DNA of 64,000 nt from CAWBBA01 sp963729795 (GTDB lineage: Bacteria; Desulfobacterota; Desulfomonilia; Desulfomonilales; Desulfomonilaceae). Shown in pieces: positions 1 through 8,432 of this stretch (position 1 is its first letter; each line of letters starts with the position of its first letter). The notes under the pieces are model-generated. The model made no database searches. It was not told where the DNA came from and was given only the letters and a program-made list of their open reading frames with translations. The stretch is from contig CAVSPC010000040.1 of the NCBI GenBank assembly GCA_963729795.1, positions 70,959-134,958 on the forward strand, written 5' to 3'. The translations under genes and the position numbers were made by a program.

Positions 1-1
1 A

Positions 2-250
2 CAGGCGGGGGAGCTTGATGCGTTATTGATGAGACGCTGCCAGCTGGCCGAAATGCTCACTACAGAGCGAGTTCGCCTTCGAACCGGCCCCGAATGCGTG
101 AGCGGGGCAATCAAGGCACATATCAGTTGGCTGGAGAACTGCCTCAAGCGAATAGATAAGGACACCGATGGAATGATCAAGACCAAGCCAATATGGGGCC
201 AGAACAGAAGGGTTGTTAACTTGGTTCCAGGCGCGGGTCCGATTTGGTGA
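2..250 (+). pseudogene. IS110-family transposase fragment
   Basis: The frame is open from the window edge and encodes the end of the N-terminal half of an IS110-type transposase: a stretch like ELDALLMRRCQLAEMLT, then AHISWLENCLKRIDKD and KTKPIW, and finally VPGAG. In intact members this junction leads into the C-terminal transposase domain of roughly 200 residues. Here a stop follows immediately after VPGAGPIW, so the C-terminal half is missing. The part upstream of the window is not visible. The next gene starts only 26 bp after the stop and has its own ribosome binding site. Confidence 0.75.
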
Positions 251-275
251 TCTGGTGACCATCAAGGAGTACGAC

Positions 276-560
276 ATGAAAGTTAGCATCAAATTTGCCG
301 GTACCCTTGCTTGCCTTACAAACAGCAATAAAAGAATCGATTACGAACTGACGCGTCCATCTTCAATAGACGACCTTATTGACCTTGTAGATCAACAATT
401 TTCCGGTGTTAGGAGTGGTATCTGCACCATGGAAAAAGGAGTGGTTGATCACATCAACATTTACGTAAATGGGGACAATGTTCGATACCTTGACGGACTG
501 AACACGGAACTGAAAGATGGAGATGCGATTCATGTCATACCTGCAGCGGCAGCCGGATAA
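276..560 (+). CDS. MoaD/ThiS-family sulfur-carrier-like protein
   Basis: A 94-residue beta-grasp protein. The start is set by AAGGAGT at 264-270, five bases before ATG 276. The body (MKVSIKFAGTLACL, then NIYVNGDNVRYLDGLNTELK, DGDAIHVIPAAAAG) has the usual MoaD/ThiS layout, including the DGD-x-hydrophobic strand before the C terminus. MoaD and ThiS end in Gly-Gly, which is adenylated by an E1 enzyme and converted to thiocarboxylate. This protein ends in Ala-Gly, so the penultimate glycine is lost. It sits in a tight plus-strand cluster with an unknown CxxCxxC protein and a ThiF/MoeB-type E1 (1116-1862), its probable activating enzyme. In anaerobes such pairs often accompany tungsten/molybdenum aldehyde oxidoreductases. 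That is inference, as no oxidoreductase is present here. Confidence 0.8.
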   Translation: MKVSIKFAGTLACLTNSNKRIDYELTRPSSIDDLIDLVDQQFSGVRSGICTMEKGVVDHINIYVNGDNVRYLDGLNTELKDGDAIHVIPAAAAG

Positions 561-581
561 TCTTGTGACGAGGTAACTACC

Positions 582-1106
582 ATGATAGTGGACAGACCCG
601 GTTCACATTTTATTTTTGTAGTGCCCTGGGATCATATTTATCGACATTATAACTACATTAACTATAAAGGCAAAGAACTTACGAACAAGGAATATCTAGA
701 ATGTTGGGGCAAGTGGATTGTCTTCGGAACCAGGGAGGAATTAGAAGAATTGGCCAAGAAGATCGATCCTTTTGTCGAGAGCAAAACTATCCCTGCCGCC
801 AAATTTGACCGAGCGATTATTCCGGAATTCCATCTTCGCACTTGCGTCATGTGCATCTATTGCGACGTAAGGCAGCGAGAGGAGACATGGCAGGTCCTGT
901 CCCAGTTGGGTGTGGAGGATAAGGCTTGGGTCTTTGAAAGAGAAACTATGGAGCGATGGCTACCGGGTGGGCACCTTCTAGAAAGTTGGATAAAAGGCAA
1001 AGGATTTAACCTGGAGGAAGCAGAGAAGGTGAGGCGAAGTTCAAGAGAAAGATTCGCCAAAATGTTCGAAAATGAGCACGCCATATTCAGGGGCGTCGAC
1101 CAGTAG
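582..1106 (+). CDS. Unknown 174-residue protein with CxxCxxC motif, in MoaD-E1 cluster
   Basis: GAGGTAAC lies just upstream of ATG 582. I do not recognise a family. The protein is soluble, has aromatic-rich N-terminal segments (HFIFVVPWDHIYRHYNYINY) and carries a CVMCIYCD motif near residues 92-99 that could bind a metal or an Fe-S cluster. The C-terminal third is charged and helical. It lies 21 bp after the MoaD/ThiS-like gene and 9 bp before the E1-like gene, so the three are almost certainly co-transcribed. A partner role in sulfur transfer or cofactor insertion is a reasonable guess from position only. Confidence 0.65.
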   Translation: MIVDRPGSHFIFVVPWDHIYRHYNYINYKGKELTNKEYLECWGKWIVFGTREELEELAKKIDPFVESKTIPAAKFDRAIIPEFHLRTCVMCIYCDVRQREETWQVLSQLGVEDKAWVFERETMERWLPGGHLLESWIKGKGFNLEEAEKVRRSSRERFAKMFENEHAIFRGVDQ

Positions 1107-1115
1107 GTAGATGAT

Positions 1116-1862
1116 GTGAAGAGCGATCATAATGACCTGATTCGATTTCAGAGGCAGATCTTGCTTCCCGAAGTGGGGATCAGAGGCCAAAAGAAGATTC
1201 AGGCAGCCAAGGTGCTATTGATAGGCGCCGGCGGCCTGGGATCATCGGCTGGATACTATCTGGCTGCCGCGGGAATCGGAACTCTCGGAATAGTAGATGA
1301 CGATCGAGTGGAAATGACCAATTTAAATCGGCAGATCTTGCACAGCCCGATGCGGATCGGCGAACTCAAGGTCTCCTCCGCAAGAGGCACTTTGATCGGC
1401 TTCAACGAATCGGTGGATATTACAGTCTATTCCATCAGGATTCAAGACCTCCGCGAAATCATCCCAATTGTTTCGAAGTACGATTTGGTCATAGATTGCA
1501 CCGATAATATTGCCACCCGATTCCTGATTAATGAAGCCTGTCTTCAGACTGAAAAACCTTGGGTATATGGTGCCGTATCTGGTTTTGAGGGACAAGCCAT
1601 GACCATCGTCCCCGGCCACGGACCCTGCTACCGCTGCCTGTACCTCTCCCCTCCTCCAGTCAGCAAAACCTTGACCCCTGTTATCGGGGTCTCACCGGGT
1701 GTCATTGGAATCATTCAGGCTGCCGAAGCTTTGAAGTACATCCTGGGAATAGGGGATTTATTGACTGGTAGACTACTTTACATGGACTTACTGGAAATGA
1801 CTTTGTCCGAGTTTAGAATCCAACGTAACGAGAATTGTCAGGCGTGCGGTAATCCGGCTTAG
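1116..1862 (+). CDS. ThiF/MoeB-family E1-like adenylyltransferase
   Basis: A 248-residue E1-like enzyme that would adenylate the C terminus of a ubiquitin-like sulfur carrier using ATP. Visible family marks are the nucleotide loop GAGGLGSSAGYYLAAAG (about residue 38), the NLNRQILH motif with its ATP-contacting Arg (about 70), the DCTDNIATRFLINEACL segment (about 127), and two zinc-ligand pairs, CYRCLY and CQACG. The GVIGIIQAAEALKYILG helix is typical of MoeB/ThiF. There is no C-terminal rhodanese domain. GTG 1116 is the best start: the ATGs at 1111 and 1114 are in another frame that stops at once. The natural substrate is probably the carrier encoded at 276-560. Confidence 0.88.
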   Translation: MKSDHNDLIRFQRQILLPEVGIRGQKKIQAAKVLLIGAGGLGSSAGYYLAAAGIGTLGIVDDDRVEMTNLNRQILHSPMRIGELKVSSARGTLIGFNESVDITVYSIRIQDLREIIPIVSKYDLVIDCTDNIATRFLINEACLQTEKPWVYGAVSGFEGQAMTIVPGHGPCYRCLYLSPPPVSKTLTPVIGVSPGVIGIIQAAEALKYILGIGDLLTGRLLYMDLLEMTLSEFRIQRNENCQACGNPA

Positions 1863-1965
1863 AGAGAGCATTTCATCCTTGGATTCCTAAGATGCGTAAG
1901 TGAGAATTTTCGGGCTGCGACAAACTGAATCTAGTACCCGGTGACGATCCAAATTGGCGTCAGTC

Positions 1966-3980
1966 ATGATCACAAAGTTGTTCGAACCGATAACCGTCGG
2001 TCCCGTGACAGTCCCCAACCGATTGGTGATGACTGCGATGCATCTGAACTACACCCCCGGCGGAGAAGTGACCGATCGGCTGATCGAGTTCTATCGAGCG
2101 AGGGCCCTTGGCGGTGCCGGGTTTATCATCGTTGGTGGTGCGGAGATCAACGATCAGTCCTCTGGCTGGGATTCATTCCTCTCCGTCAAGGAAGACACGA
2201 TGATAGCGGGACTCAGCCGTTTAACGGAAGCGGTCCACAAAGAGCATAGTGTGTGTGCCCTTCAGCTCTATCACGCGGGAGCATACGCGTTCTGCGGCTT
2301 CTTAAAAGGGCTGCCTGTGTTGGCACCCTCTGAGTACGATTGTGCAATTCTCCAGGGTGCGAACCAGAGCCATGACACGTTCCGACATCGAACGTGTCCA
2401 GATGGATTATGTTAAAGCTGCGGTCAGAGCAAAGAGGGCAGGGTTCGACGCTGTGGAAGTGGTGGTGGCAGGGTACCTTGATCGCCCAGTTCCTGTCGCC
2501 AAGAGACCAACAAGCGTGACGACGAATATGGCGGTCCGACTGAGAACCGCATGCGATTCGGCCGTGAGGTTGTGCGCCTAGTGGCTGAGGAAGTGGCGCG
2601 GACATGGCGGTGACTGTCCGGGTGGGAGGCAACGACTTCGTCCAGGGCGGCCACACCAACAAGGAGGCACGAATTTTTGCTACAGGCATGTCAGAAAGAA
2701 GGCGCGGATCTGATCAATGTCACCGGCGGCTGGCACGAGACTCGAATTCCACAGATCACCATGGACGTGCCGCATGCCGGCTTTGCCTACCTTGCGGCCG
2801 GAATTAAAGGGGTCGTCACTGTGCCCGGTGGTCGCGTGCAATCGAATCAACGATCCATTCATCGCGGAGGATCTACTCCAGGAGGGATTCGCGGACATGG
2901 TGGGTGTTGCTCGCGGCTTCTATGGCTGATCCCGAATTCGGCCTGAAAGCTCGCGAAGGACGGTACAATGAGATTCGCCGATGCGTGGCATGCAACCAAC
3001 GGTGTTTCGATCATGTTTTCCAGCTTCTGCCCGTCGGGTGCACGGTCAATCCCAGAGCGGGGCGAGAAGCTGATACCGAGATTAGGCGCACAGAAACCCC
3101 AAGAAAGATCGTCGTGGCCGGCGCAGGACCGGCCGGCTGCGAGTTCGCCTCGGTCGCGGCACAGCGAGGCCACACAGGTGAAACTCTACGACAAAGACTC
3201 GGATTTCGGTGGGCAGGTGCGCTGGTTCGCGGCCGCCACTCGCAAGCCTGAATTCCTCAACATTTTCAGGTACTATGCAGCCATGTTCGACAAGTGGGGT
3301 GTGGAGGTGCACAAGGACGTGGAGGTCACTCCTGAACTGGTGACCCAGGAACAGCCGGACTTGGTGGTGGTGGCCACTGGAGCGGTGCCGTTCAGACCTC
3401 ACTTGCGGGAGTGGACGAGTCGTCTCTGTGGTACAGGCATGGGACGTTCTTAAGGGGACGTCCCCAACCGGTCACAACGTGGTTGTAGTCGGTGGAGGCT
3501 CGGTGGGTCTGGAGACAGCAGTGTTTCTCGCGATCCAAAGGAACCGTCTCGCCATCTACAGTTCTACTTCCTCGCATTACACGAGGCGGAAGATGCCGGA
3601 AGTGCTACGAGATCTCATGGTCAAGGGGATCAAAGAGGTTACTGTGATCGAGACCGCGTGCACGCGCGGGACAGGATGTTGGCCCGTCTACACGATGGGT
3701 CCTCATGAAAGAGTTGCAGGTGCGAGGAGTGCGGATAATCACGCGAGCAACGGTGCAGGAAATTCGTCAAGGCAAGGTTGTGTACACTGACGTTCAGGGC
3801 CGGGATTCGGAAATCCATGCGGACACCGTGGTCCTTGCTCTGGGCTCGATATCGGAAGACTCTCTTGCTACGGCGCTGAAAAGAAGTGGTGTGGCGGTGA
3901 GGGTCATCGGCGATGCGGTCAAACCGGGAAAGGTCGGTTCGGCGATTGAATCGGGATTCGATCTCGCACTGGAAGTGTAG
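1966..3980 (+). pseudogene. Broken old-yellow-enzyme / 2,4-dienoyl-CoA-reductase-like flavoenzyme
   Basis: The coding signal runs through all three plus-strand frames in family order. First comes the FMN-barrel start (MITKLFEPITVGPVTVPNRL at 1966), then RAKRAGFDAVEVVVAGYL near 2430, VTVRVGGNDFVQGGHTNKEA near 2610 and LINVTGGWHETRIPQITMDV near 2715. Next is the Fe-S motif RRCVACNQRCFDH near 2970, followed by the dinucleotide domain (VAGAGPAGCEFASVAAQRGH near 3120, VVVVGGGSVGLETAVFLA near 3480) and the C-terminal FAD part ending FDLALEV at 3980. Intact proteins of this type are single chains of about 640-680 residues binding FMN, 4Fe-4S and FAD. At least eight frame changes are needed to read it, so it cannot make an enzyme. 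Only a few shifts coincide with homopolymers, which argues for real decay. Confidence 0.88.
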
Positions 3981-4048
3981 AGGGTACCGGCAAACCGGTG
4001 TTCGGCTTCGCCGACTTTGAGCCATTCCCGGTTCGTTGAAAGGACACA

Positions 4049-4627
4049 ATGTCCACTTTATTAGGACGAGACGTTAGTGAGCGAAAAAATCAGGTACTAG
4101 CGTTAAACCACAAAGCGAATCAGCATCTGGCAAGAAACGAGGTGGACGAAGCCATAGCGGCCTACCGATCTTGTCACGAACTTCTCGAGAGTCTTGGGAA
4201 TAGACAGGGTCAGGCAATGATTCTCAACAACATCGGACTGCTCCATGTTCAAGCAGGCCAGCTTGACTGTGCCATGACCTGCTTTGAATCGGCTTACAAA
4301 CTTTACGAGGAACTTGGGGATGCGGTCGGGCAGGCCGATCAACAGGGAAACATGGGTTCGGTATGTAGGGATCAGGGGCGGTACACTGAGGCCCTTGATT
4401 TTTACGTTGATGCTCTGGCTGTTTTTGAAGAAAGTGGAGACAGGCTGAAAATTGCAGACCAGTGCACCAACATAGGTTACATATATGTCATGCGTGCTCA
4501 GTCCCAAACAGCTTTAAATTGGTATAAGCGGGCGCTCCCATTGTATGAGGTGGAGCAGGAGGAAATAAGGGCGGAAGGGACCCGCAAAAACATCAAAATC
4601 TTAACTGATCGCGTCACAAAAAAATGA
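4049..4627 (+). CDS. Tetratricopeptide-repeat protein
   Basis: 192 residues, almost entirely TPR-like helical pairs. Repeats start near residues 18 (ALNHKANQHLARNEVDEAIA), 57 (ILNNIGLLHVQAGQLDCAMT), 97 (QGNMGSVCRDQGRYTEALDF) and 137 (CTNIGYIYVMRAQSQTALNW), each with the small-large-aromatic TPR pattern. No signal peptide is seen. AAAGGA lies about six bases before ATG 4049. The stop overlaps the start of the next gene in an ATGA, indicating translational coupling with the DUF4037 protein. TPR modules bind protein partners, so a scaffold or regulator role for the neighbouring nucleotidyltransferase-like protein is plausible but unproven. Confidence 0.82.
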   Translation: MSTLLGRDVSERKNQVLALNHKANQHLARNEVDEAIAAYRSCHELLESLGNRQGQAMILNNIGLLHVQAGQLDCAMTCFESAYKLYEELGDAVGQADQQGNMGSVCRDQGRYTEALDFYVDALAVFEESGDRLKIADQCTNIGYIYVMRAQSQTALNWYKRALPLYEVEQEEIRAEGTRKNIKILTDRVTKK

Positions 4628-5568
4628 GTAGAACTCCGCTCATGAAAGGACTCGAATTGTCGGAAAGTTATTATTTGACCTATGGCAGGCCTATGATATC
4701 GGAAGAATTCAAAAACTATGCTGAACGCATTGCAGTAGGTCTGGTTGGTGATGGTTCGGAGTGCTTTGGATTTGATGACGAAATTTCGCGGGATCACGAT
4801 TGGGGTCCCAGTTTTTGCAGTTGGCTCGTGCTGAAGGATTACGAGGTTATCTCCGGGAGATTGCAGGAGGCTATCGACCGGTTACCCAAATCATTCGCAG
4901 GACATGGGCCTCGGAAGGTGAGTGCGTGGGGCGAAGGGAGAGTTGGTGTTTTTGAAATCGCACAATTTTATCGGGCTTTTACTGGGTTGGACCATGTTCC
5001 CATAAAGCTAGAGGAGTGGCTGAGGCTCCCTGAAAGCTACTTGGCCGTTTGCACCAACGGAAAAGTGTTTCATGATCCTCTCGGGGAGTTTAGCCGATGG
5101 AGGGAAAAACTGCTCGAATTCTATCCGGAGGATGTGAGGCTCAAGAAAATAGCATCCCGCTGTATGACCATTGCTCAGTCTGGCCAGTACAATTTCGAAC
5201 GTTGCCTCAAAAGGCAGGAGCACTTTGCACTTCAGTATGCGGAAACCAAATTTTGTCATGATGTGATTTCACTGGTCTTCCTCTTGAACAGAAAGTATTG
5301 TCCCTTCTCCAAATGGATGCACCGTTCCCTAAAAGGGCTGCCAATTCTGGGTGAATCGCTTTATTCGAAAATATCGCAACTCCTTACGCTGCCTTCCCAC
5401 GAAGGAAAAGTGGCAGTGATAGAAGAAGTCTGCGCCGCGCTAATTAACGAACTTCGATCTCAGGCTTTGAGTGATTCCAGCAGCAGCTTTCTGCTTGATC
5501 ATGGCCCCGTGGTTCAGGTCAACATCAAAGATAAGAGACTTAGACAGATGAACGTTTGGGTGGGTTGA
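4624..5568 (+). CDS. DUF4037-like protein with nucleotidyltransferase-type active-site motif
   Basis: 314 residues. The N-terminal part carries GLVGDGSECFGFDDEISRDHDWG (about residues 39-61), a Gly-Ser followed by acidic residues and DHDW, which resembles the metal-binding signature of polymerase-beta-type nucleotidyltransferases. The remainder matches my knowledge of DUF4037 proteins: helical, Trp/Phe-rich, about 300 residues. Substrate unknown. The gene overlaps the TPR gene by 4 nt and is followed 12 nt later by an epimerase-like gene, making a three-gene operon. All key N-terminal residues are present, so this copy is probably functional. Confidence 0.7.
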   Translation: MSRTPLMKGLELSESYYLTYGRPMISEEFKNYAERIAVGLVGDGSECFGFDDEISRDHDWGPSFCSWLVLKDYEVISGRLQEAIDRLPKSFAGHGPRKVSAWGEGRVGVFEIAQFYRAFTGLDHVPIKLEEWLRLPESYLAVCTNGKVFHDPLGEFSRWREKLLEFYPEDVRLKKIASRCMTIAQSGQYNFERCLKRQEHFALQYAETKFCHDVISLVFLLNRKYCPFSKWMHRSLKGLPILGESLYSKISQLLTLPSHEGKVAVIEEVCAALINELRSQALSDSSSSFLLDHGPVVQVNIKDKRLRQMNVWVG

Positions 5569-5580
5569 TAAGGTGTAGGC

Positions 5581-6529
5581 ATGCAGAAGAACGTGCTTGT
5601 CATCGGAGGCAGCTACTTCGTTGGAAGAGTCTTCGTGGAAGAGATGGTCGCAAGCGGCGACGTATCGCGTCTACGTAGTAAACCGGGGAAACAGACCGCT
5701 CATCCTGGAAGGACTTAATGAGATAGTGTGTGACCGGCAAGACTCTGACCGACTGAAAACCTTACTTCCACGCACGAGCTGGGATGCGGTTGTTGACTTC
5801 TGCGCCTACACCCCACAGGATGTCGAGACCGTCCTGTCGGCACTGCCTGCGGATTCGGTGAAACACTACATCTATATTAGCACGGCCTCAATATATGAGG
5901 ACACCCTTGACCTCCCTGTCAAGGAAGACTCTCCCAAATTGAGCGGTCCTCAACCAGAACTTGGGCCCTACGCGGATTATGGGCACAACAAATGGTTGGG
6001 CGAATTAAAGCTCATGGATTTAGCACGAGCTTCCAGCATCCCCTATACGGTGCTACGTCCAGCCATAATTTATGGGAAATATAATTACGCGCCCAGAGAA
6101 AGCTATTTCTTTGATCTCATGAGACAGAAAAAGACCATAGTTTTGCCCGATAATGACATGGCCCTTTTCCAATTTGTTTCGGTGTGGGACGTGGCGAGCA
6201 TCATTCGCAGGTGCGTCGGAAACGTGAAAGTTTTTGGTGCCGCTTTCAATCTCGCTGCCGATGAGCTGATCTGTTACCGCAGGCTGGTAGAAGTTTTTGA
6301 AAAGGTATCGGGAAGTAGGATTGCCACAAGAACTCTTAGCATAAAGACTATCAACCACCTGCGAATCCCTCTACCATTTCCGCTAGATTGCCATTTGATC
6401 TATTCAGGCAAGTTGATACAGGAAATCCTGAATTTCCACTACACTCCATTCGCAACTGGAATGCAACGGACTTATGACTGGTTCAGGCAATCATCTGAGA
6501 CGTCTATACAATTAAAATATGGATGGTAA
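5581..6529 (+). pseudogene. NAD-dependent epimerase/dehydratase-like gene with a frameshift
   Basis: The first part (ATG 5581, after AAGGTG) reads MQKNVLVIGGSYFVGRVFVE, an atypical Rossmann start with GGSYFVGR. From about 5660 the homologous frame switches by one base and continues as YRVYVVNRGNRPLILEGLNE, with WDAVVDFCAYTP, the HYIYISTASIYED strand, the YADYGHNKWLGELKLM catalytic-type YxxxK segment, and TVLRPAIIYG, ending at 6529. Together this makes an extended short-chain dehydrogenase of about 315 residues acting on a nucleotide-linked or similar substrate. The shift falls in GCGGCGACGTATCGC with no long homopolymer. It is either a genuine inactivating indel or a sequence error. The downstream frame has no good start of its own. 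Confidence 0.75.
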
Positions 6530-6824
6530 CATCGTTTGAGGAGCTATAGAATTAGCGTTTTGTTGGCTTTCTTTTCGGGCAACCTGGATGGTCGGACCGC
6601 CTGGCCAGAGGTGGACTTGCCACGGCTTCTTCTGGGGCCATCGTATAAAGGAATACGGATCAATGGGTACAGTCTGTGTCAGGTCCTAGGGGCCCTTCGA
6701 ATTTCCACGTATTGGCTTCCGTTGGCAGTGCAAGAGTTTTTTTGTTCGGTGTAGTGATTGGCTACGACATATGGGCAGGGTTCATTCTTGATTTTAGGCG
6801 AATGATCTAGGCAGGAGGTAACCA
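6530..6824. other. Gene-free interval
   Basis: No convincing gene on either strand. The only plus-strand frame (6536-6754) lacks a ribosome binding site and resembles nothing I know. GCAGGAGGTAACC at 6811-6823 is the ribosome binding site of the disrupted gene that follows. Confidence 0.4.
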
Positions 6825-7336
6825 ATGGCAATAAAAGTGTTGACCACCAGGAAGTTCAAGAAAAATACCCTAGGAGCCTGTCGCGCAACCTCACTCGTCG
6901 GCGCCATCGTGCTACGCGTAGGTTCCACCCATTGTTCCGTTACCTCTCCCCCGGCTCCTAGGAGGCTGACATACTAAGTTTTTTCCGTGGCAGCCTCCGA
7001 GAGATCCCATTGCACTAGACGCCATCGTGCCACGAATTCGGGAAAGTCCCGCGGGACGCGGGATTACGCAACAGTCTCCTAGAAGATGCTTACAGATTAC
7101 TAGCGGAACTCAGGGCAGCAACAACTATTAGGCCCGGTTTCATATCGGGTCAGACACTGATCTCTGTAGATGACCCCTACATATTGCTGGTTATCAGTAC
7201 CTGGACAAACAGAACCAGATTTGAGGAATGGCGATCCACAGGAACAAGGAGGGAATTTTCAAAAAGATTGGAAGCAGTGCTTGAAACGTCGGAGCATGAT
7301 GAGATCTTTTACGTGGGCGAAATTGAGCCTCAGTAG
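6825..7336 (+). pseudogene. Antibiotic-biosynthesis-monooxygenase-like gene interrupted by a miniature transposon
   Basis: AGGAGGTAACCA precedes ATG 6825, which starts MAIKVLTTRKFKKNT. After a 209-bp interruption the same frame resumes near 7083 as LEDAYRLLAELRAATTIRPG, then FISGQTLISVDDPY, VISTWTNRTRFEEWRS, and stops at 7334-7336. The joined product is 100 residues with the dimeric ferredoxin-like (ABM) layout: an N-terminal strand, a helix with LLAELR, GFISGQTL, and STWTNRTRFEEW. Such small proteins are heme- or quinol-acting monooxygenases or uncharacterised. Removing 6874-7082 leaves one CTAG and an uninterrupted frame, which shows directly that the insertion is secondary. Confidence 0.75.
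6874..7078. mobile_element. 205-bp miniature (MITE-like) element related to the neighbouring IS1182-type element
   Basis: Left end GAGCCTGTCGCGCAACC; right end, read on the other strand, GAGACTGTTGCGTAATCC. The left end equals the tip of the IS at 8433-10029 for its first 12 bases, and the right end is a diverged version. CTAG flanks it at 6870-6873 and 7079-7082 as a probable 4-bp target duplication. It has no coding capacity. Internally GCCATCGTGC occurs twice (about 6902 and 7021), and a GGCTCCTAGGAGGC junction sits near 6953, suggesting a composite or a deletion derivative. Confidence 0.75.
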
Positions 7337-8432
7337 ACTGACAGACATGATATTCAATATGGGGCGAGACTCGGTGCCATTTGTTGAATCACGGTTCACT
7401 CGACTACCAGGTTTTTCGGCAGCCCGAGGGAAATTGGCTCGCGACAGTGCAGCTCATTAACAAAGCAAAGCCACTTTTTTTCGATTCCTCATCCACTGCC
7501 ACCTTTTGAGGAACAGTGGAAGAAGCCTCGCCCCTTGGTCGAAACACCTCAGAGGAGCCGCCGGTTGAGCCGAAGGCCTGTTGCGGCGTCTTGTAGGACC
7601 GGGTCCGTGCGATCGAGCGAATTAGCCGCCAAGGCCTATGGCTTCCAAGCCGGGAGCATTCACTTGAAAGAGGCCATCACTTGGGAGATGACGCAGGCCT
7701 CACTTCATGATCTTCCCATAAACGAGGTAGTTAAGATGGAGAAAAGACTTGATTCCTGGAATATGTTGCACGCCTTCAGCAGAGCGCTGAACAAAGAGGT
7801 TAATGCCCTAGAATATCTTTACAAAAGACCGGCTTCGGAAGGCGACACGCCTGTAGAAAACCTCATCTTGATGGTCAGCAAACTCATCCACATGTCAAAA
7901 ATGTTGTCCGTCTACGTAACCAGTGGCAACACTGCCACGATTGGGGATTGCCTACGCCTTGCTGAGGAGATTCATTTACATGAAAAGCTTGCCACAGCCG
8001 CTCTCTATGAAGAAGCCCAAGACATGGGGAAGGACGTCTTCAAGGTGGTAGTTCGGTTTCCTAGCCGCATCGAACGCATTAGCATAAGTTTTAGGAATAT
8101 CTTGAATTCTTGGCAGATCAAGACCATGGAGGGGATACCGGTTAGCGACGAAGCGCAAGAGGAACTCGCGTACATCTTCGAGGTGGTGATTGATATGGTC
8201 GAAAGCCTCCGAGATTTCCTGACAATTTCTGACAAGTTCATGTTGGAACACATCAAAAGTCAAAGCCAGAAACTGACAGAAATTGTGAAGGACGCCCGTA
8301 GCGCTAACTGGGATCGCTTAGAAACCGGTATCTGCCGCCCTCAAAGGGCCTCGGTATTCGCGGAAGTTATCGATTCTTTCGAGAATGTGAATGAATATTT
8401 AAGCAGAATGTACGACAGCCTTCTATACCTAG

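Noticed and set aside
6536..6754. 72-codon plus-strand frame after the epimerase
   Set aside because: No ribosome binding site, no recognisable sequence and atypical composition.
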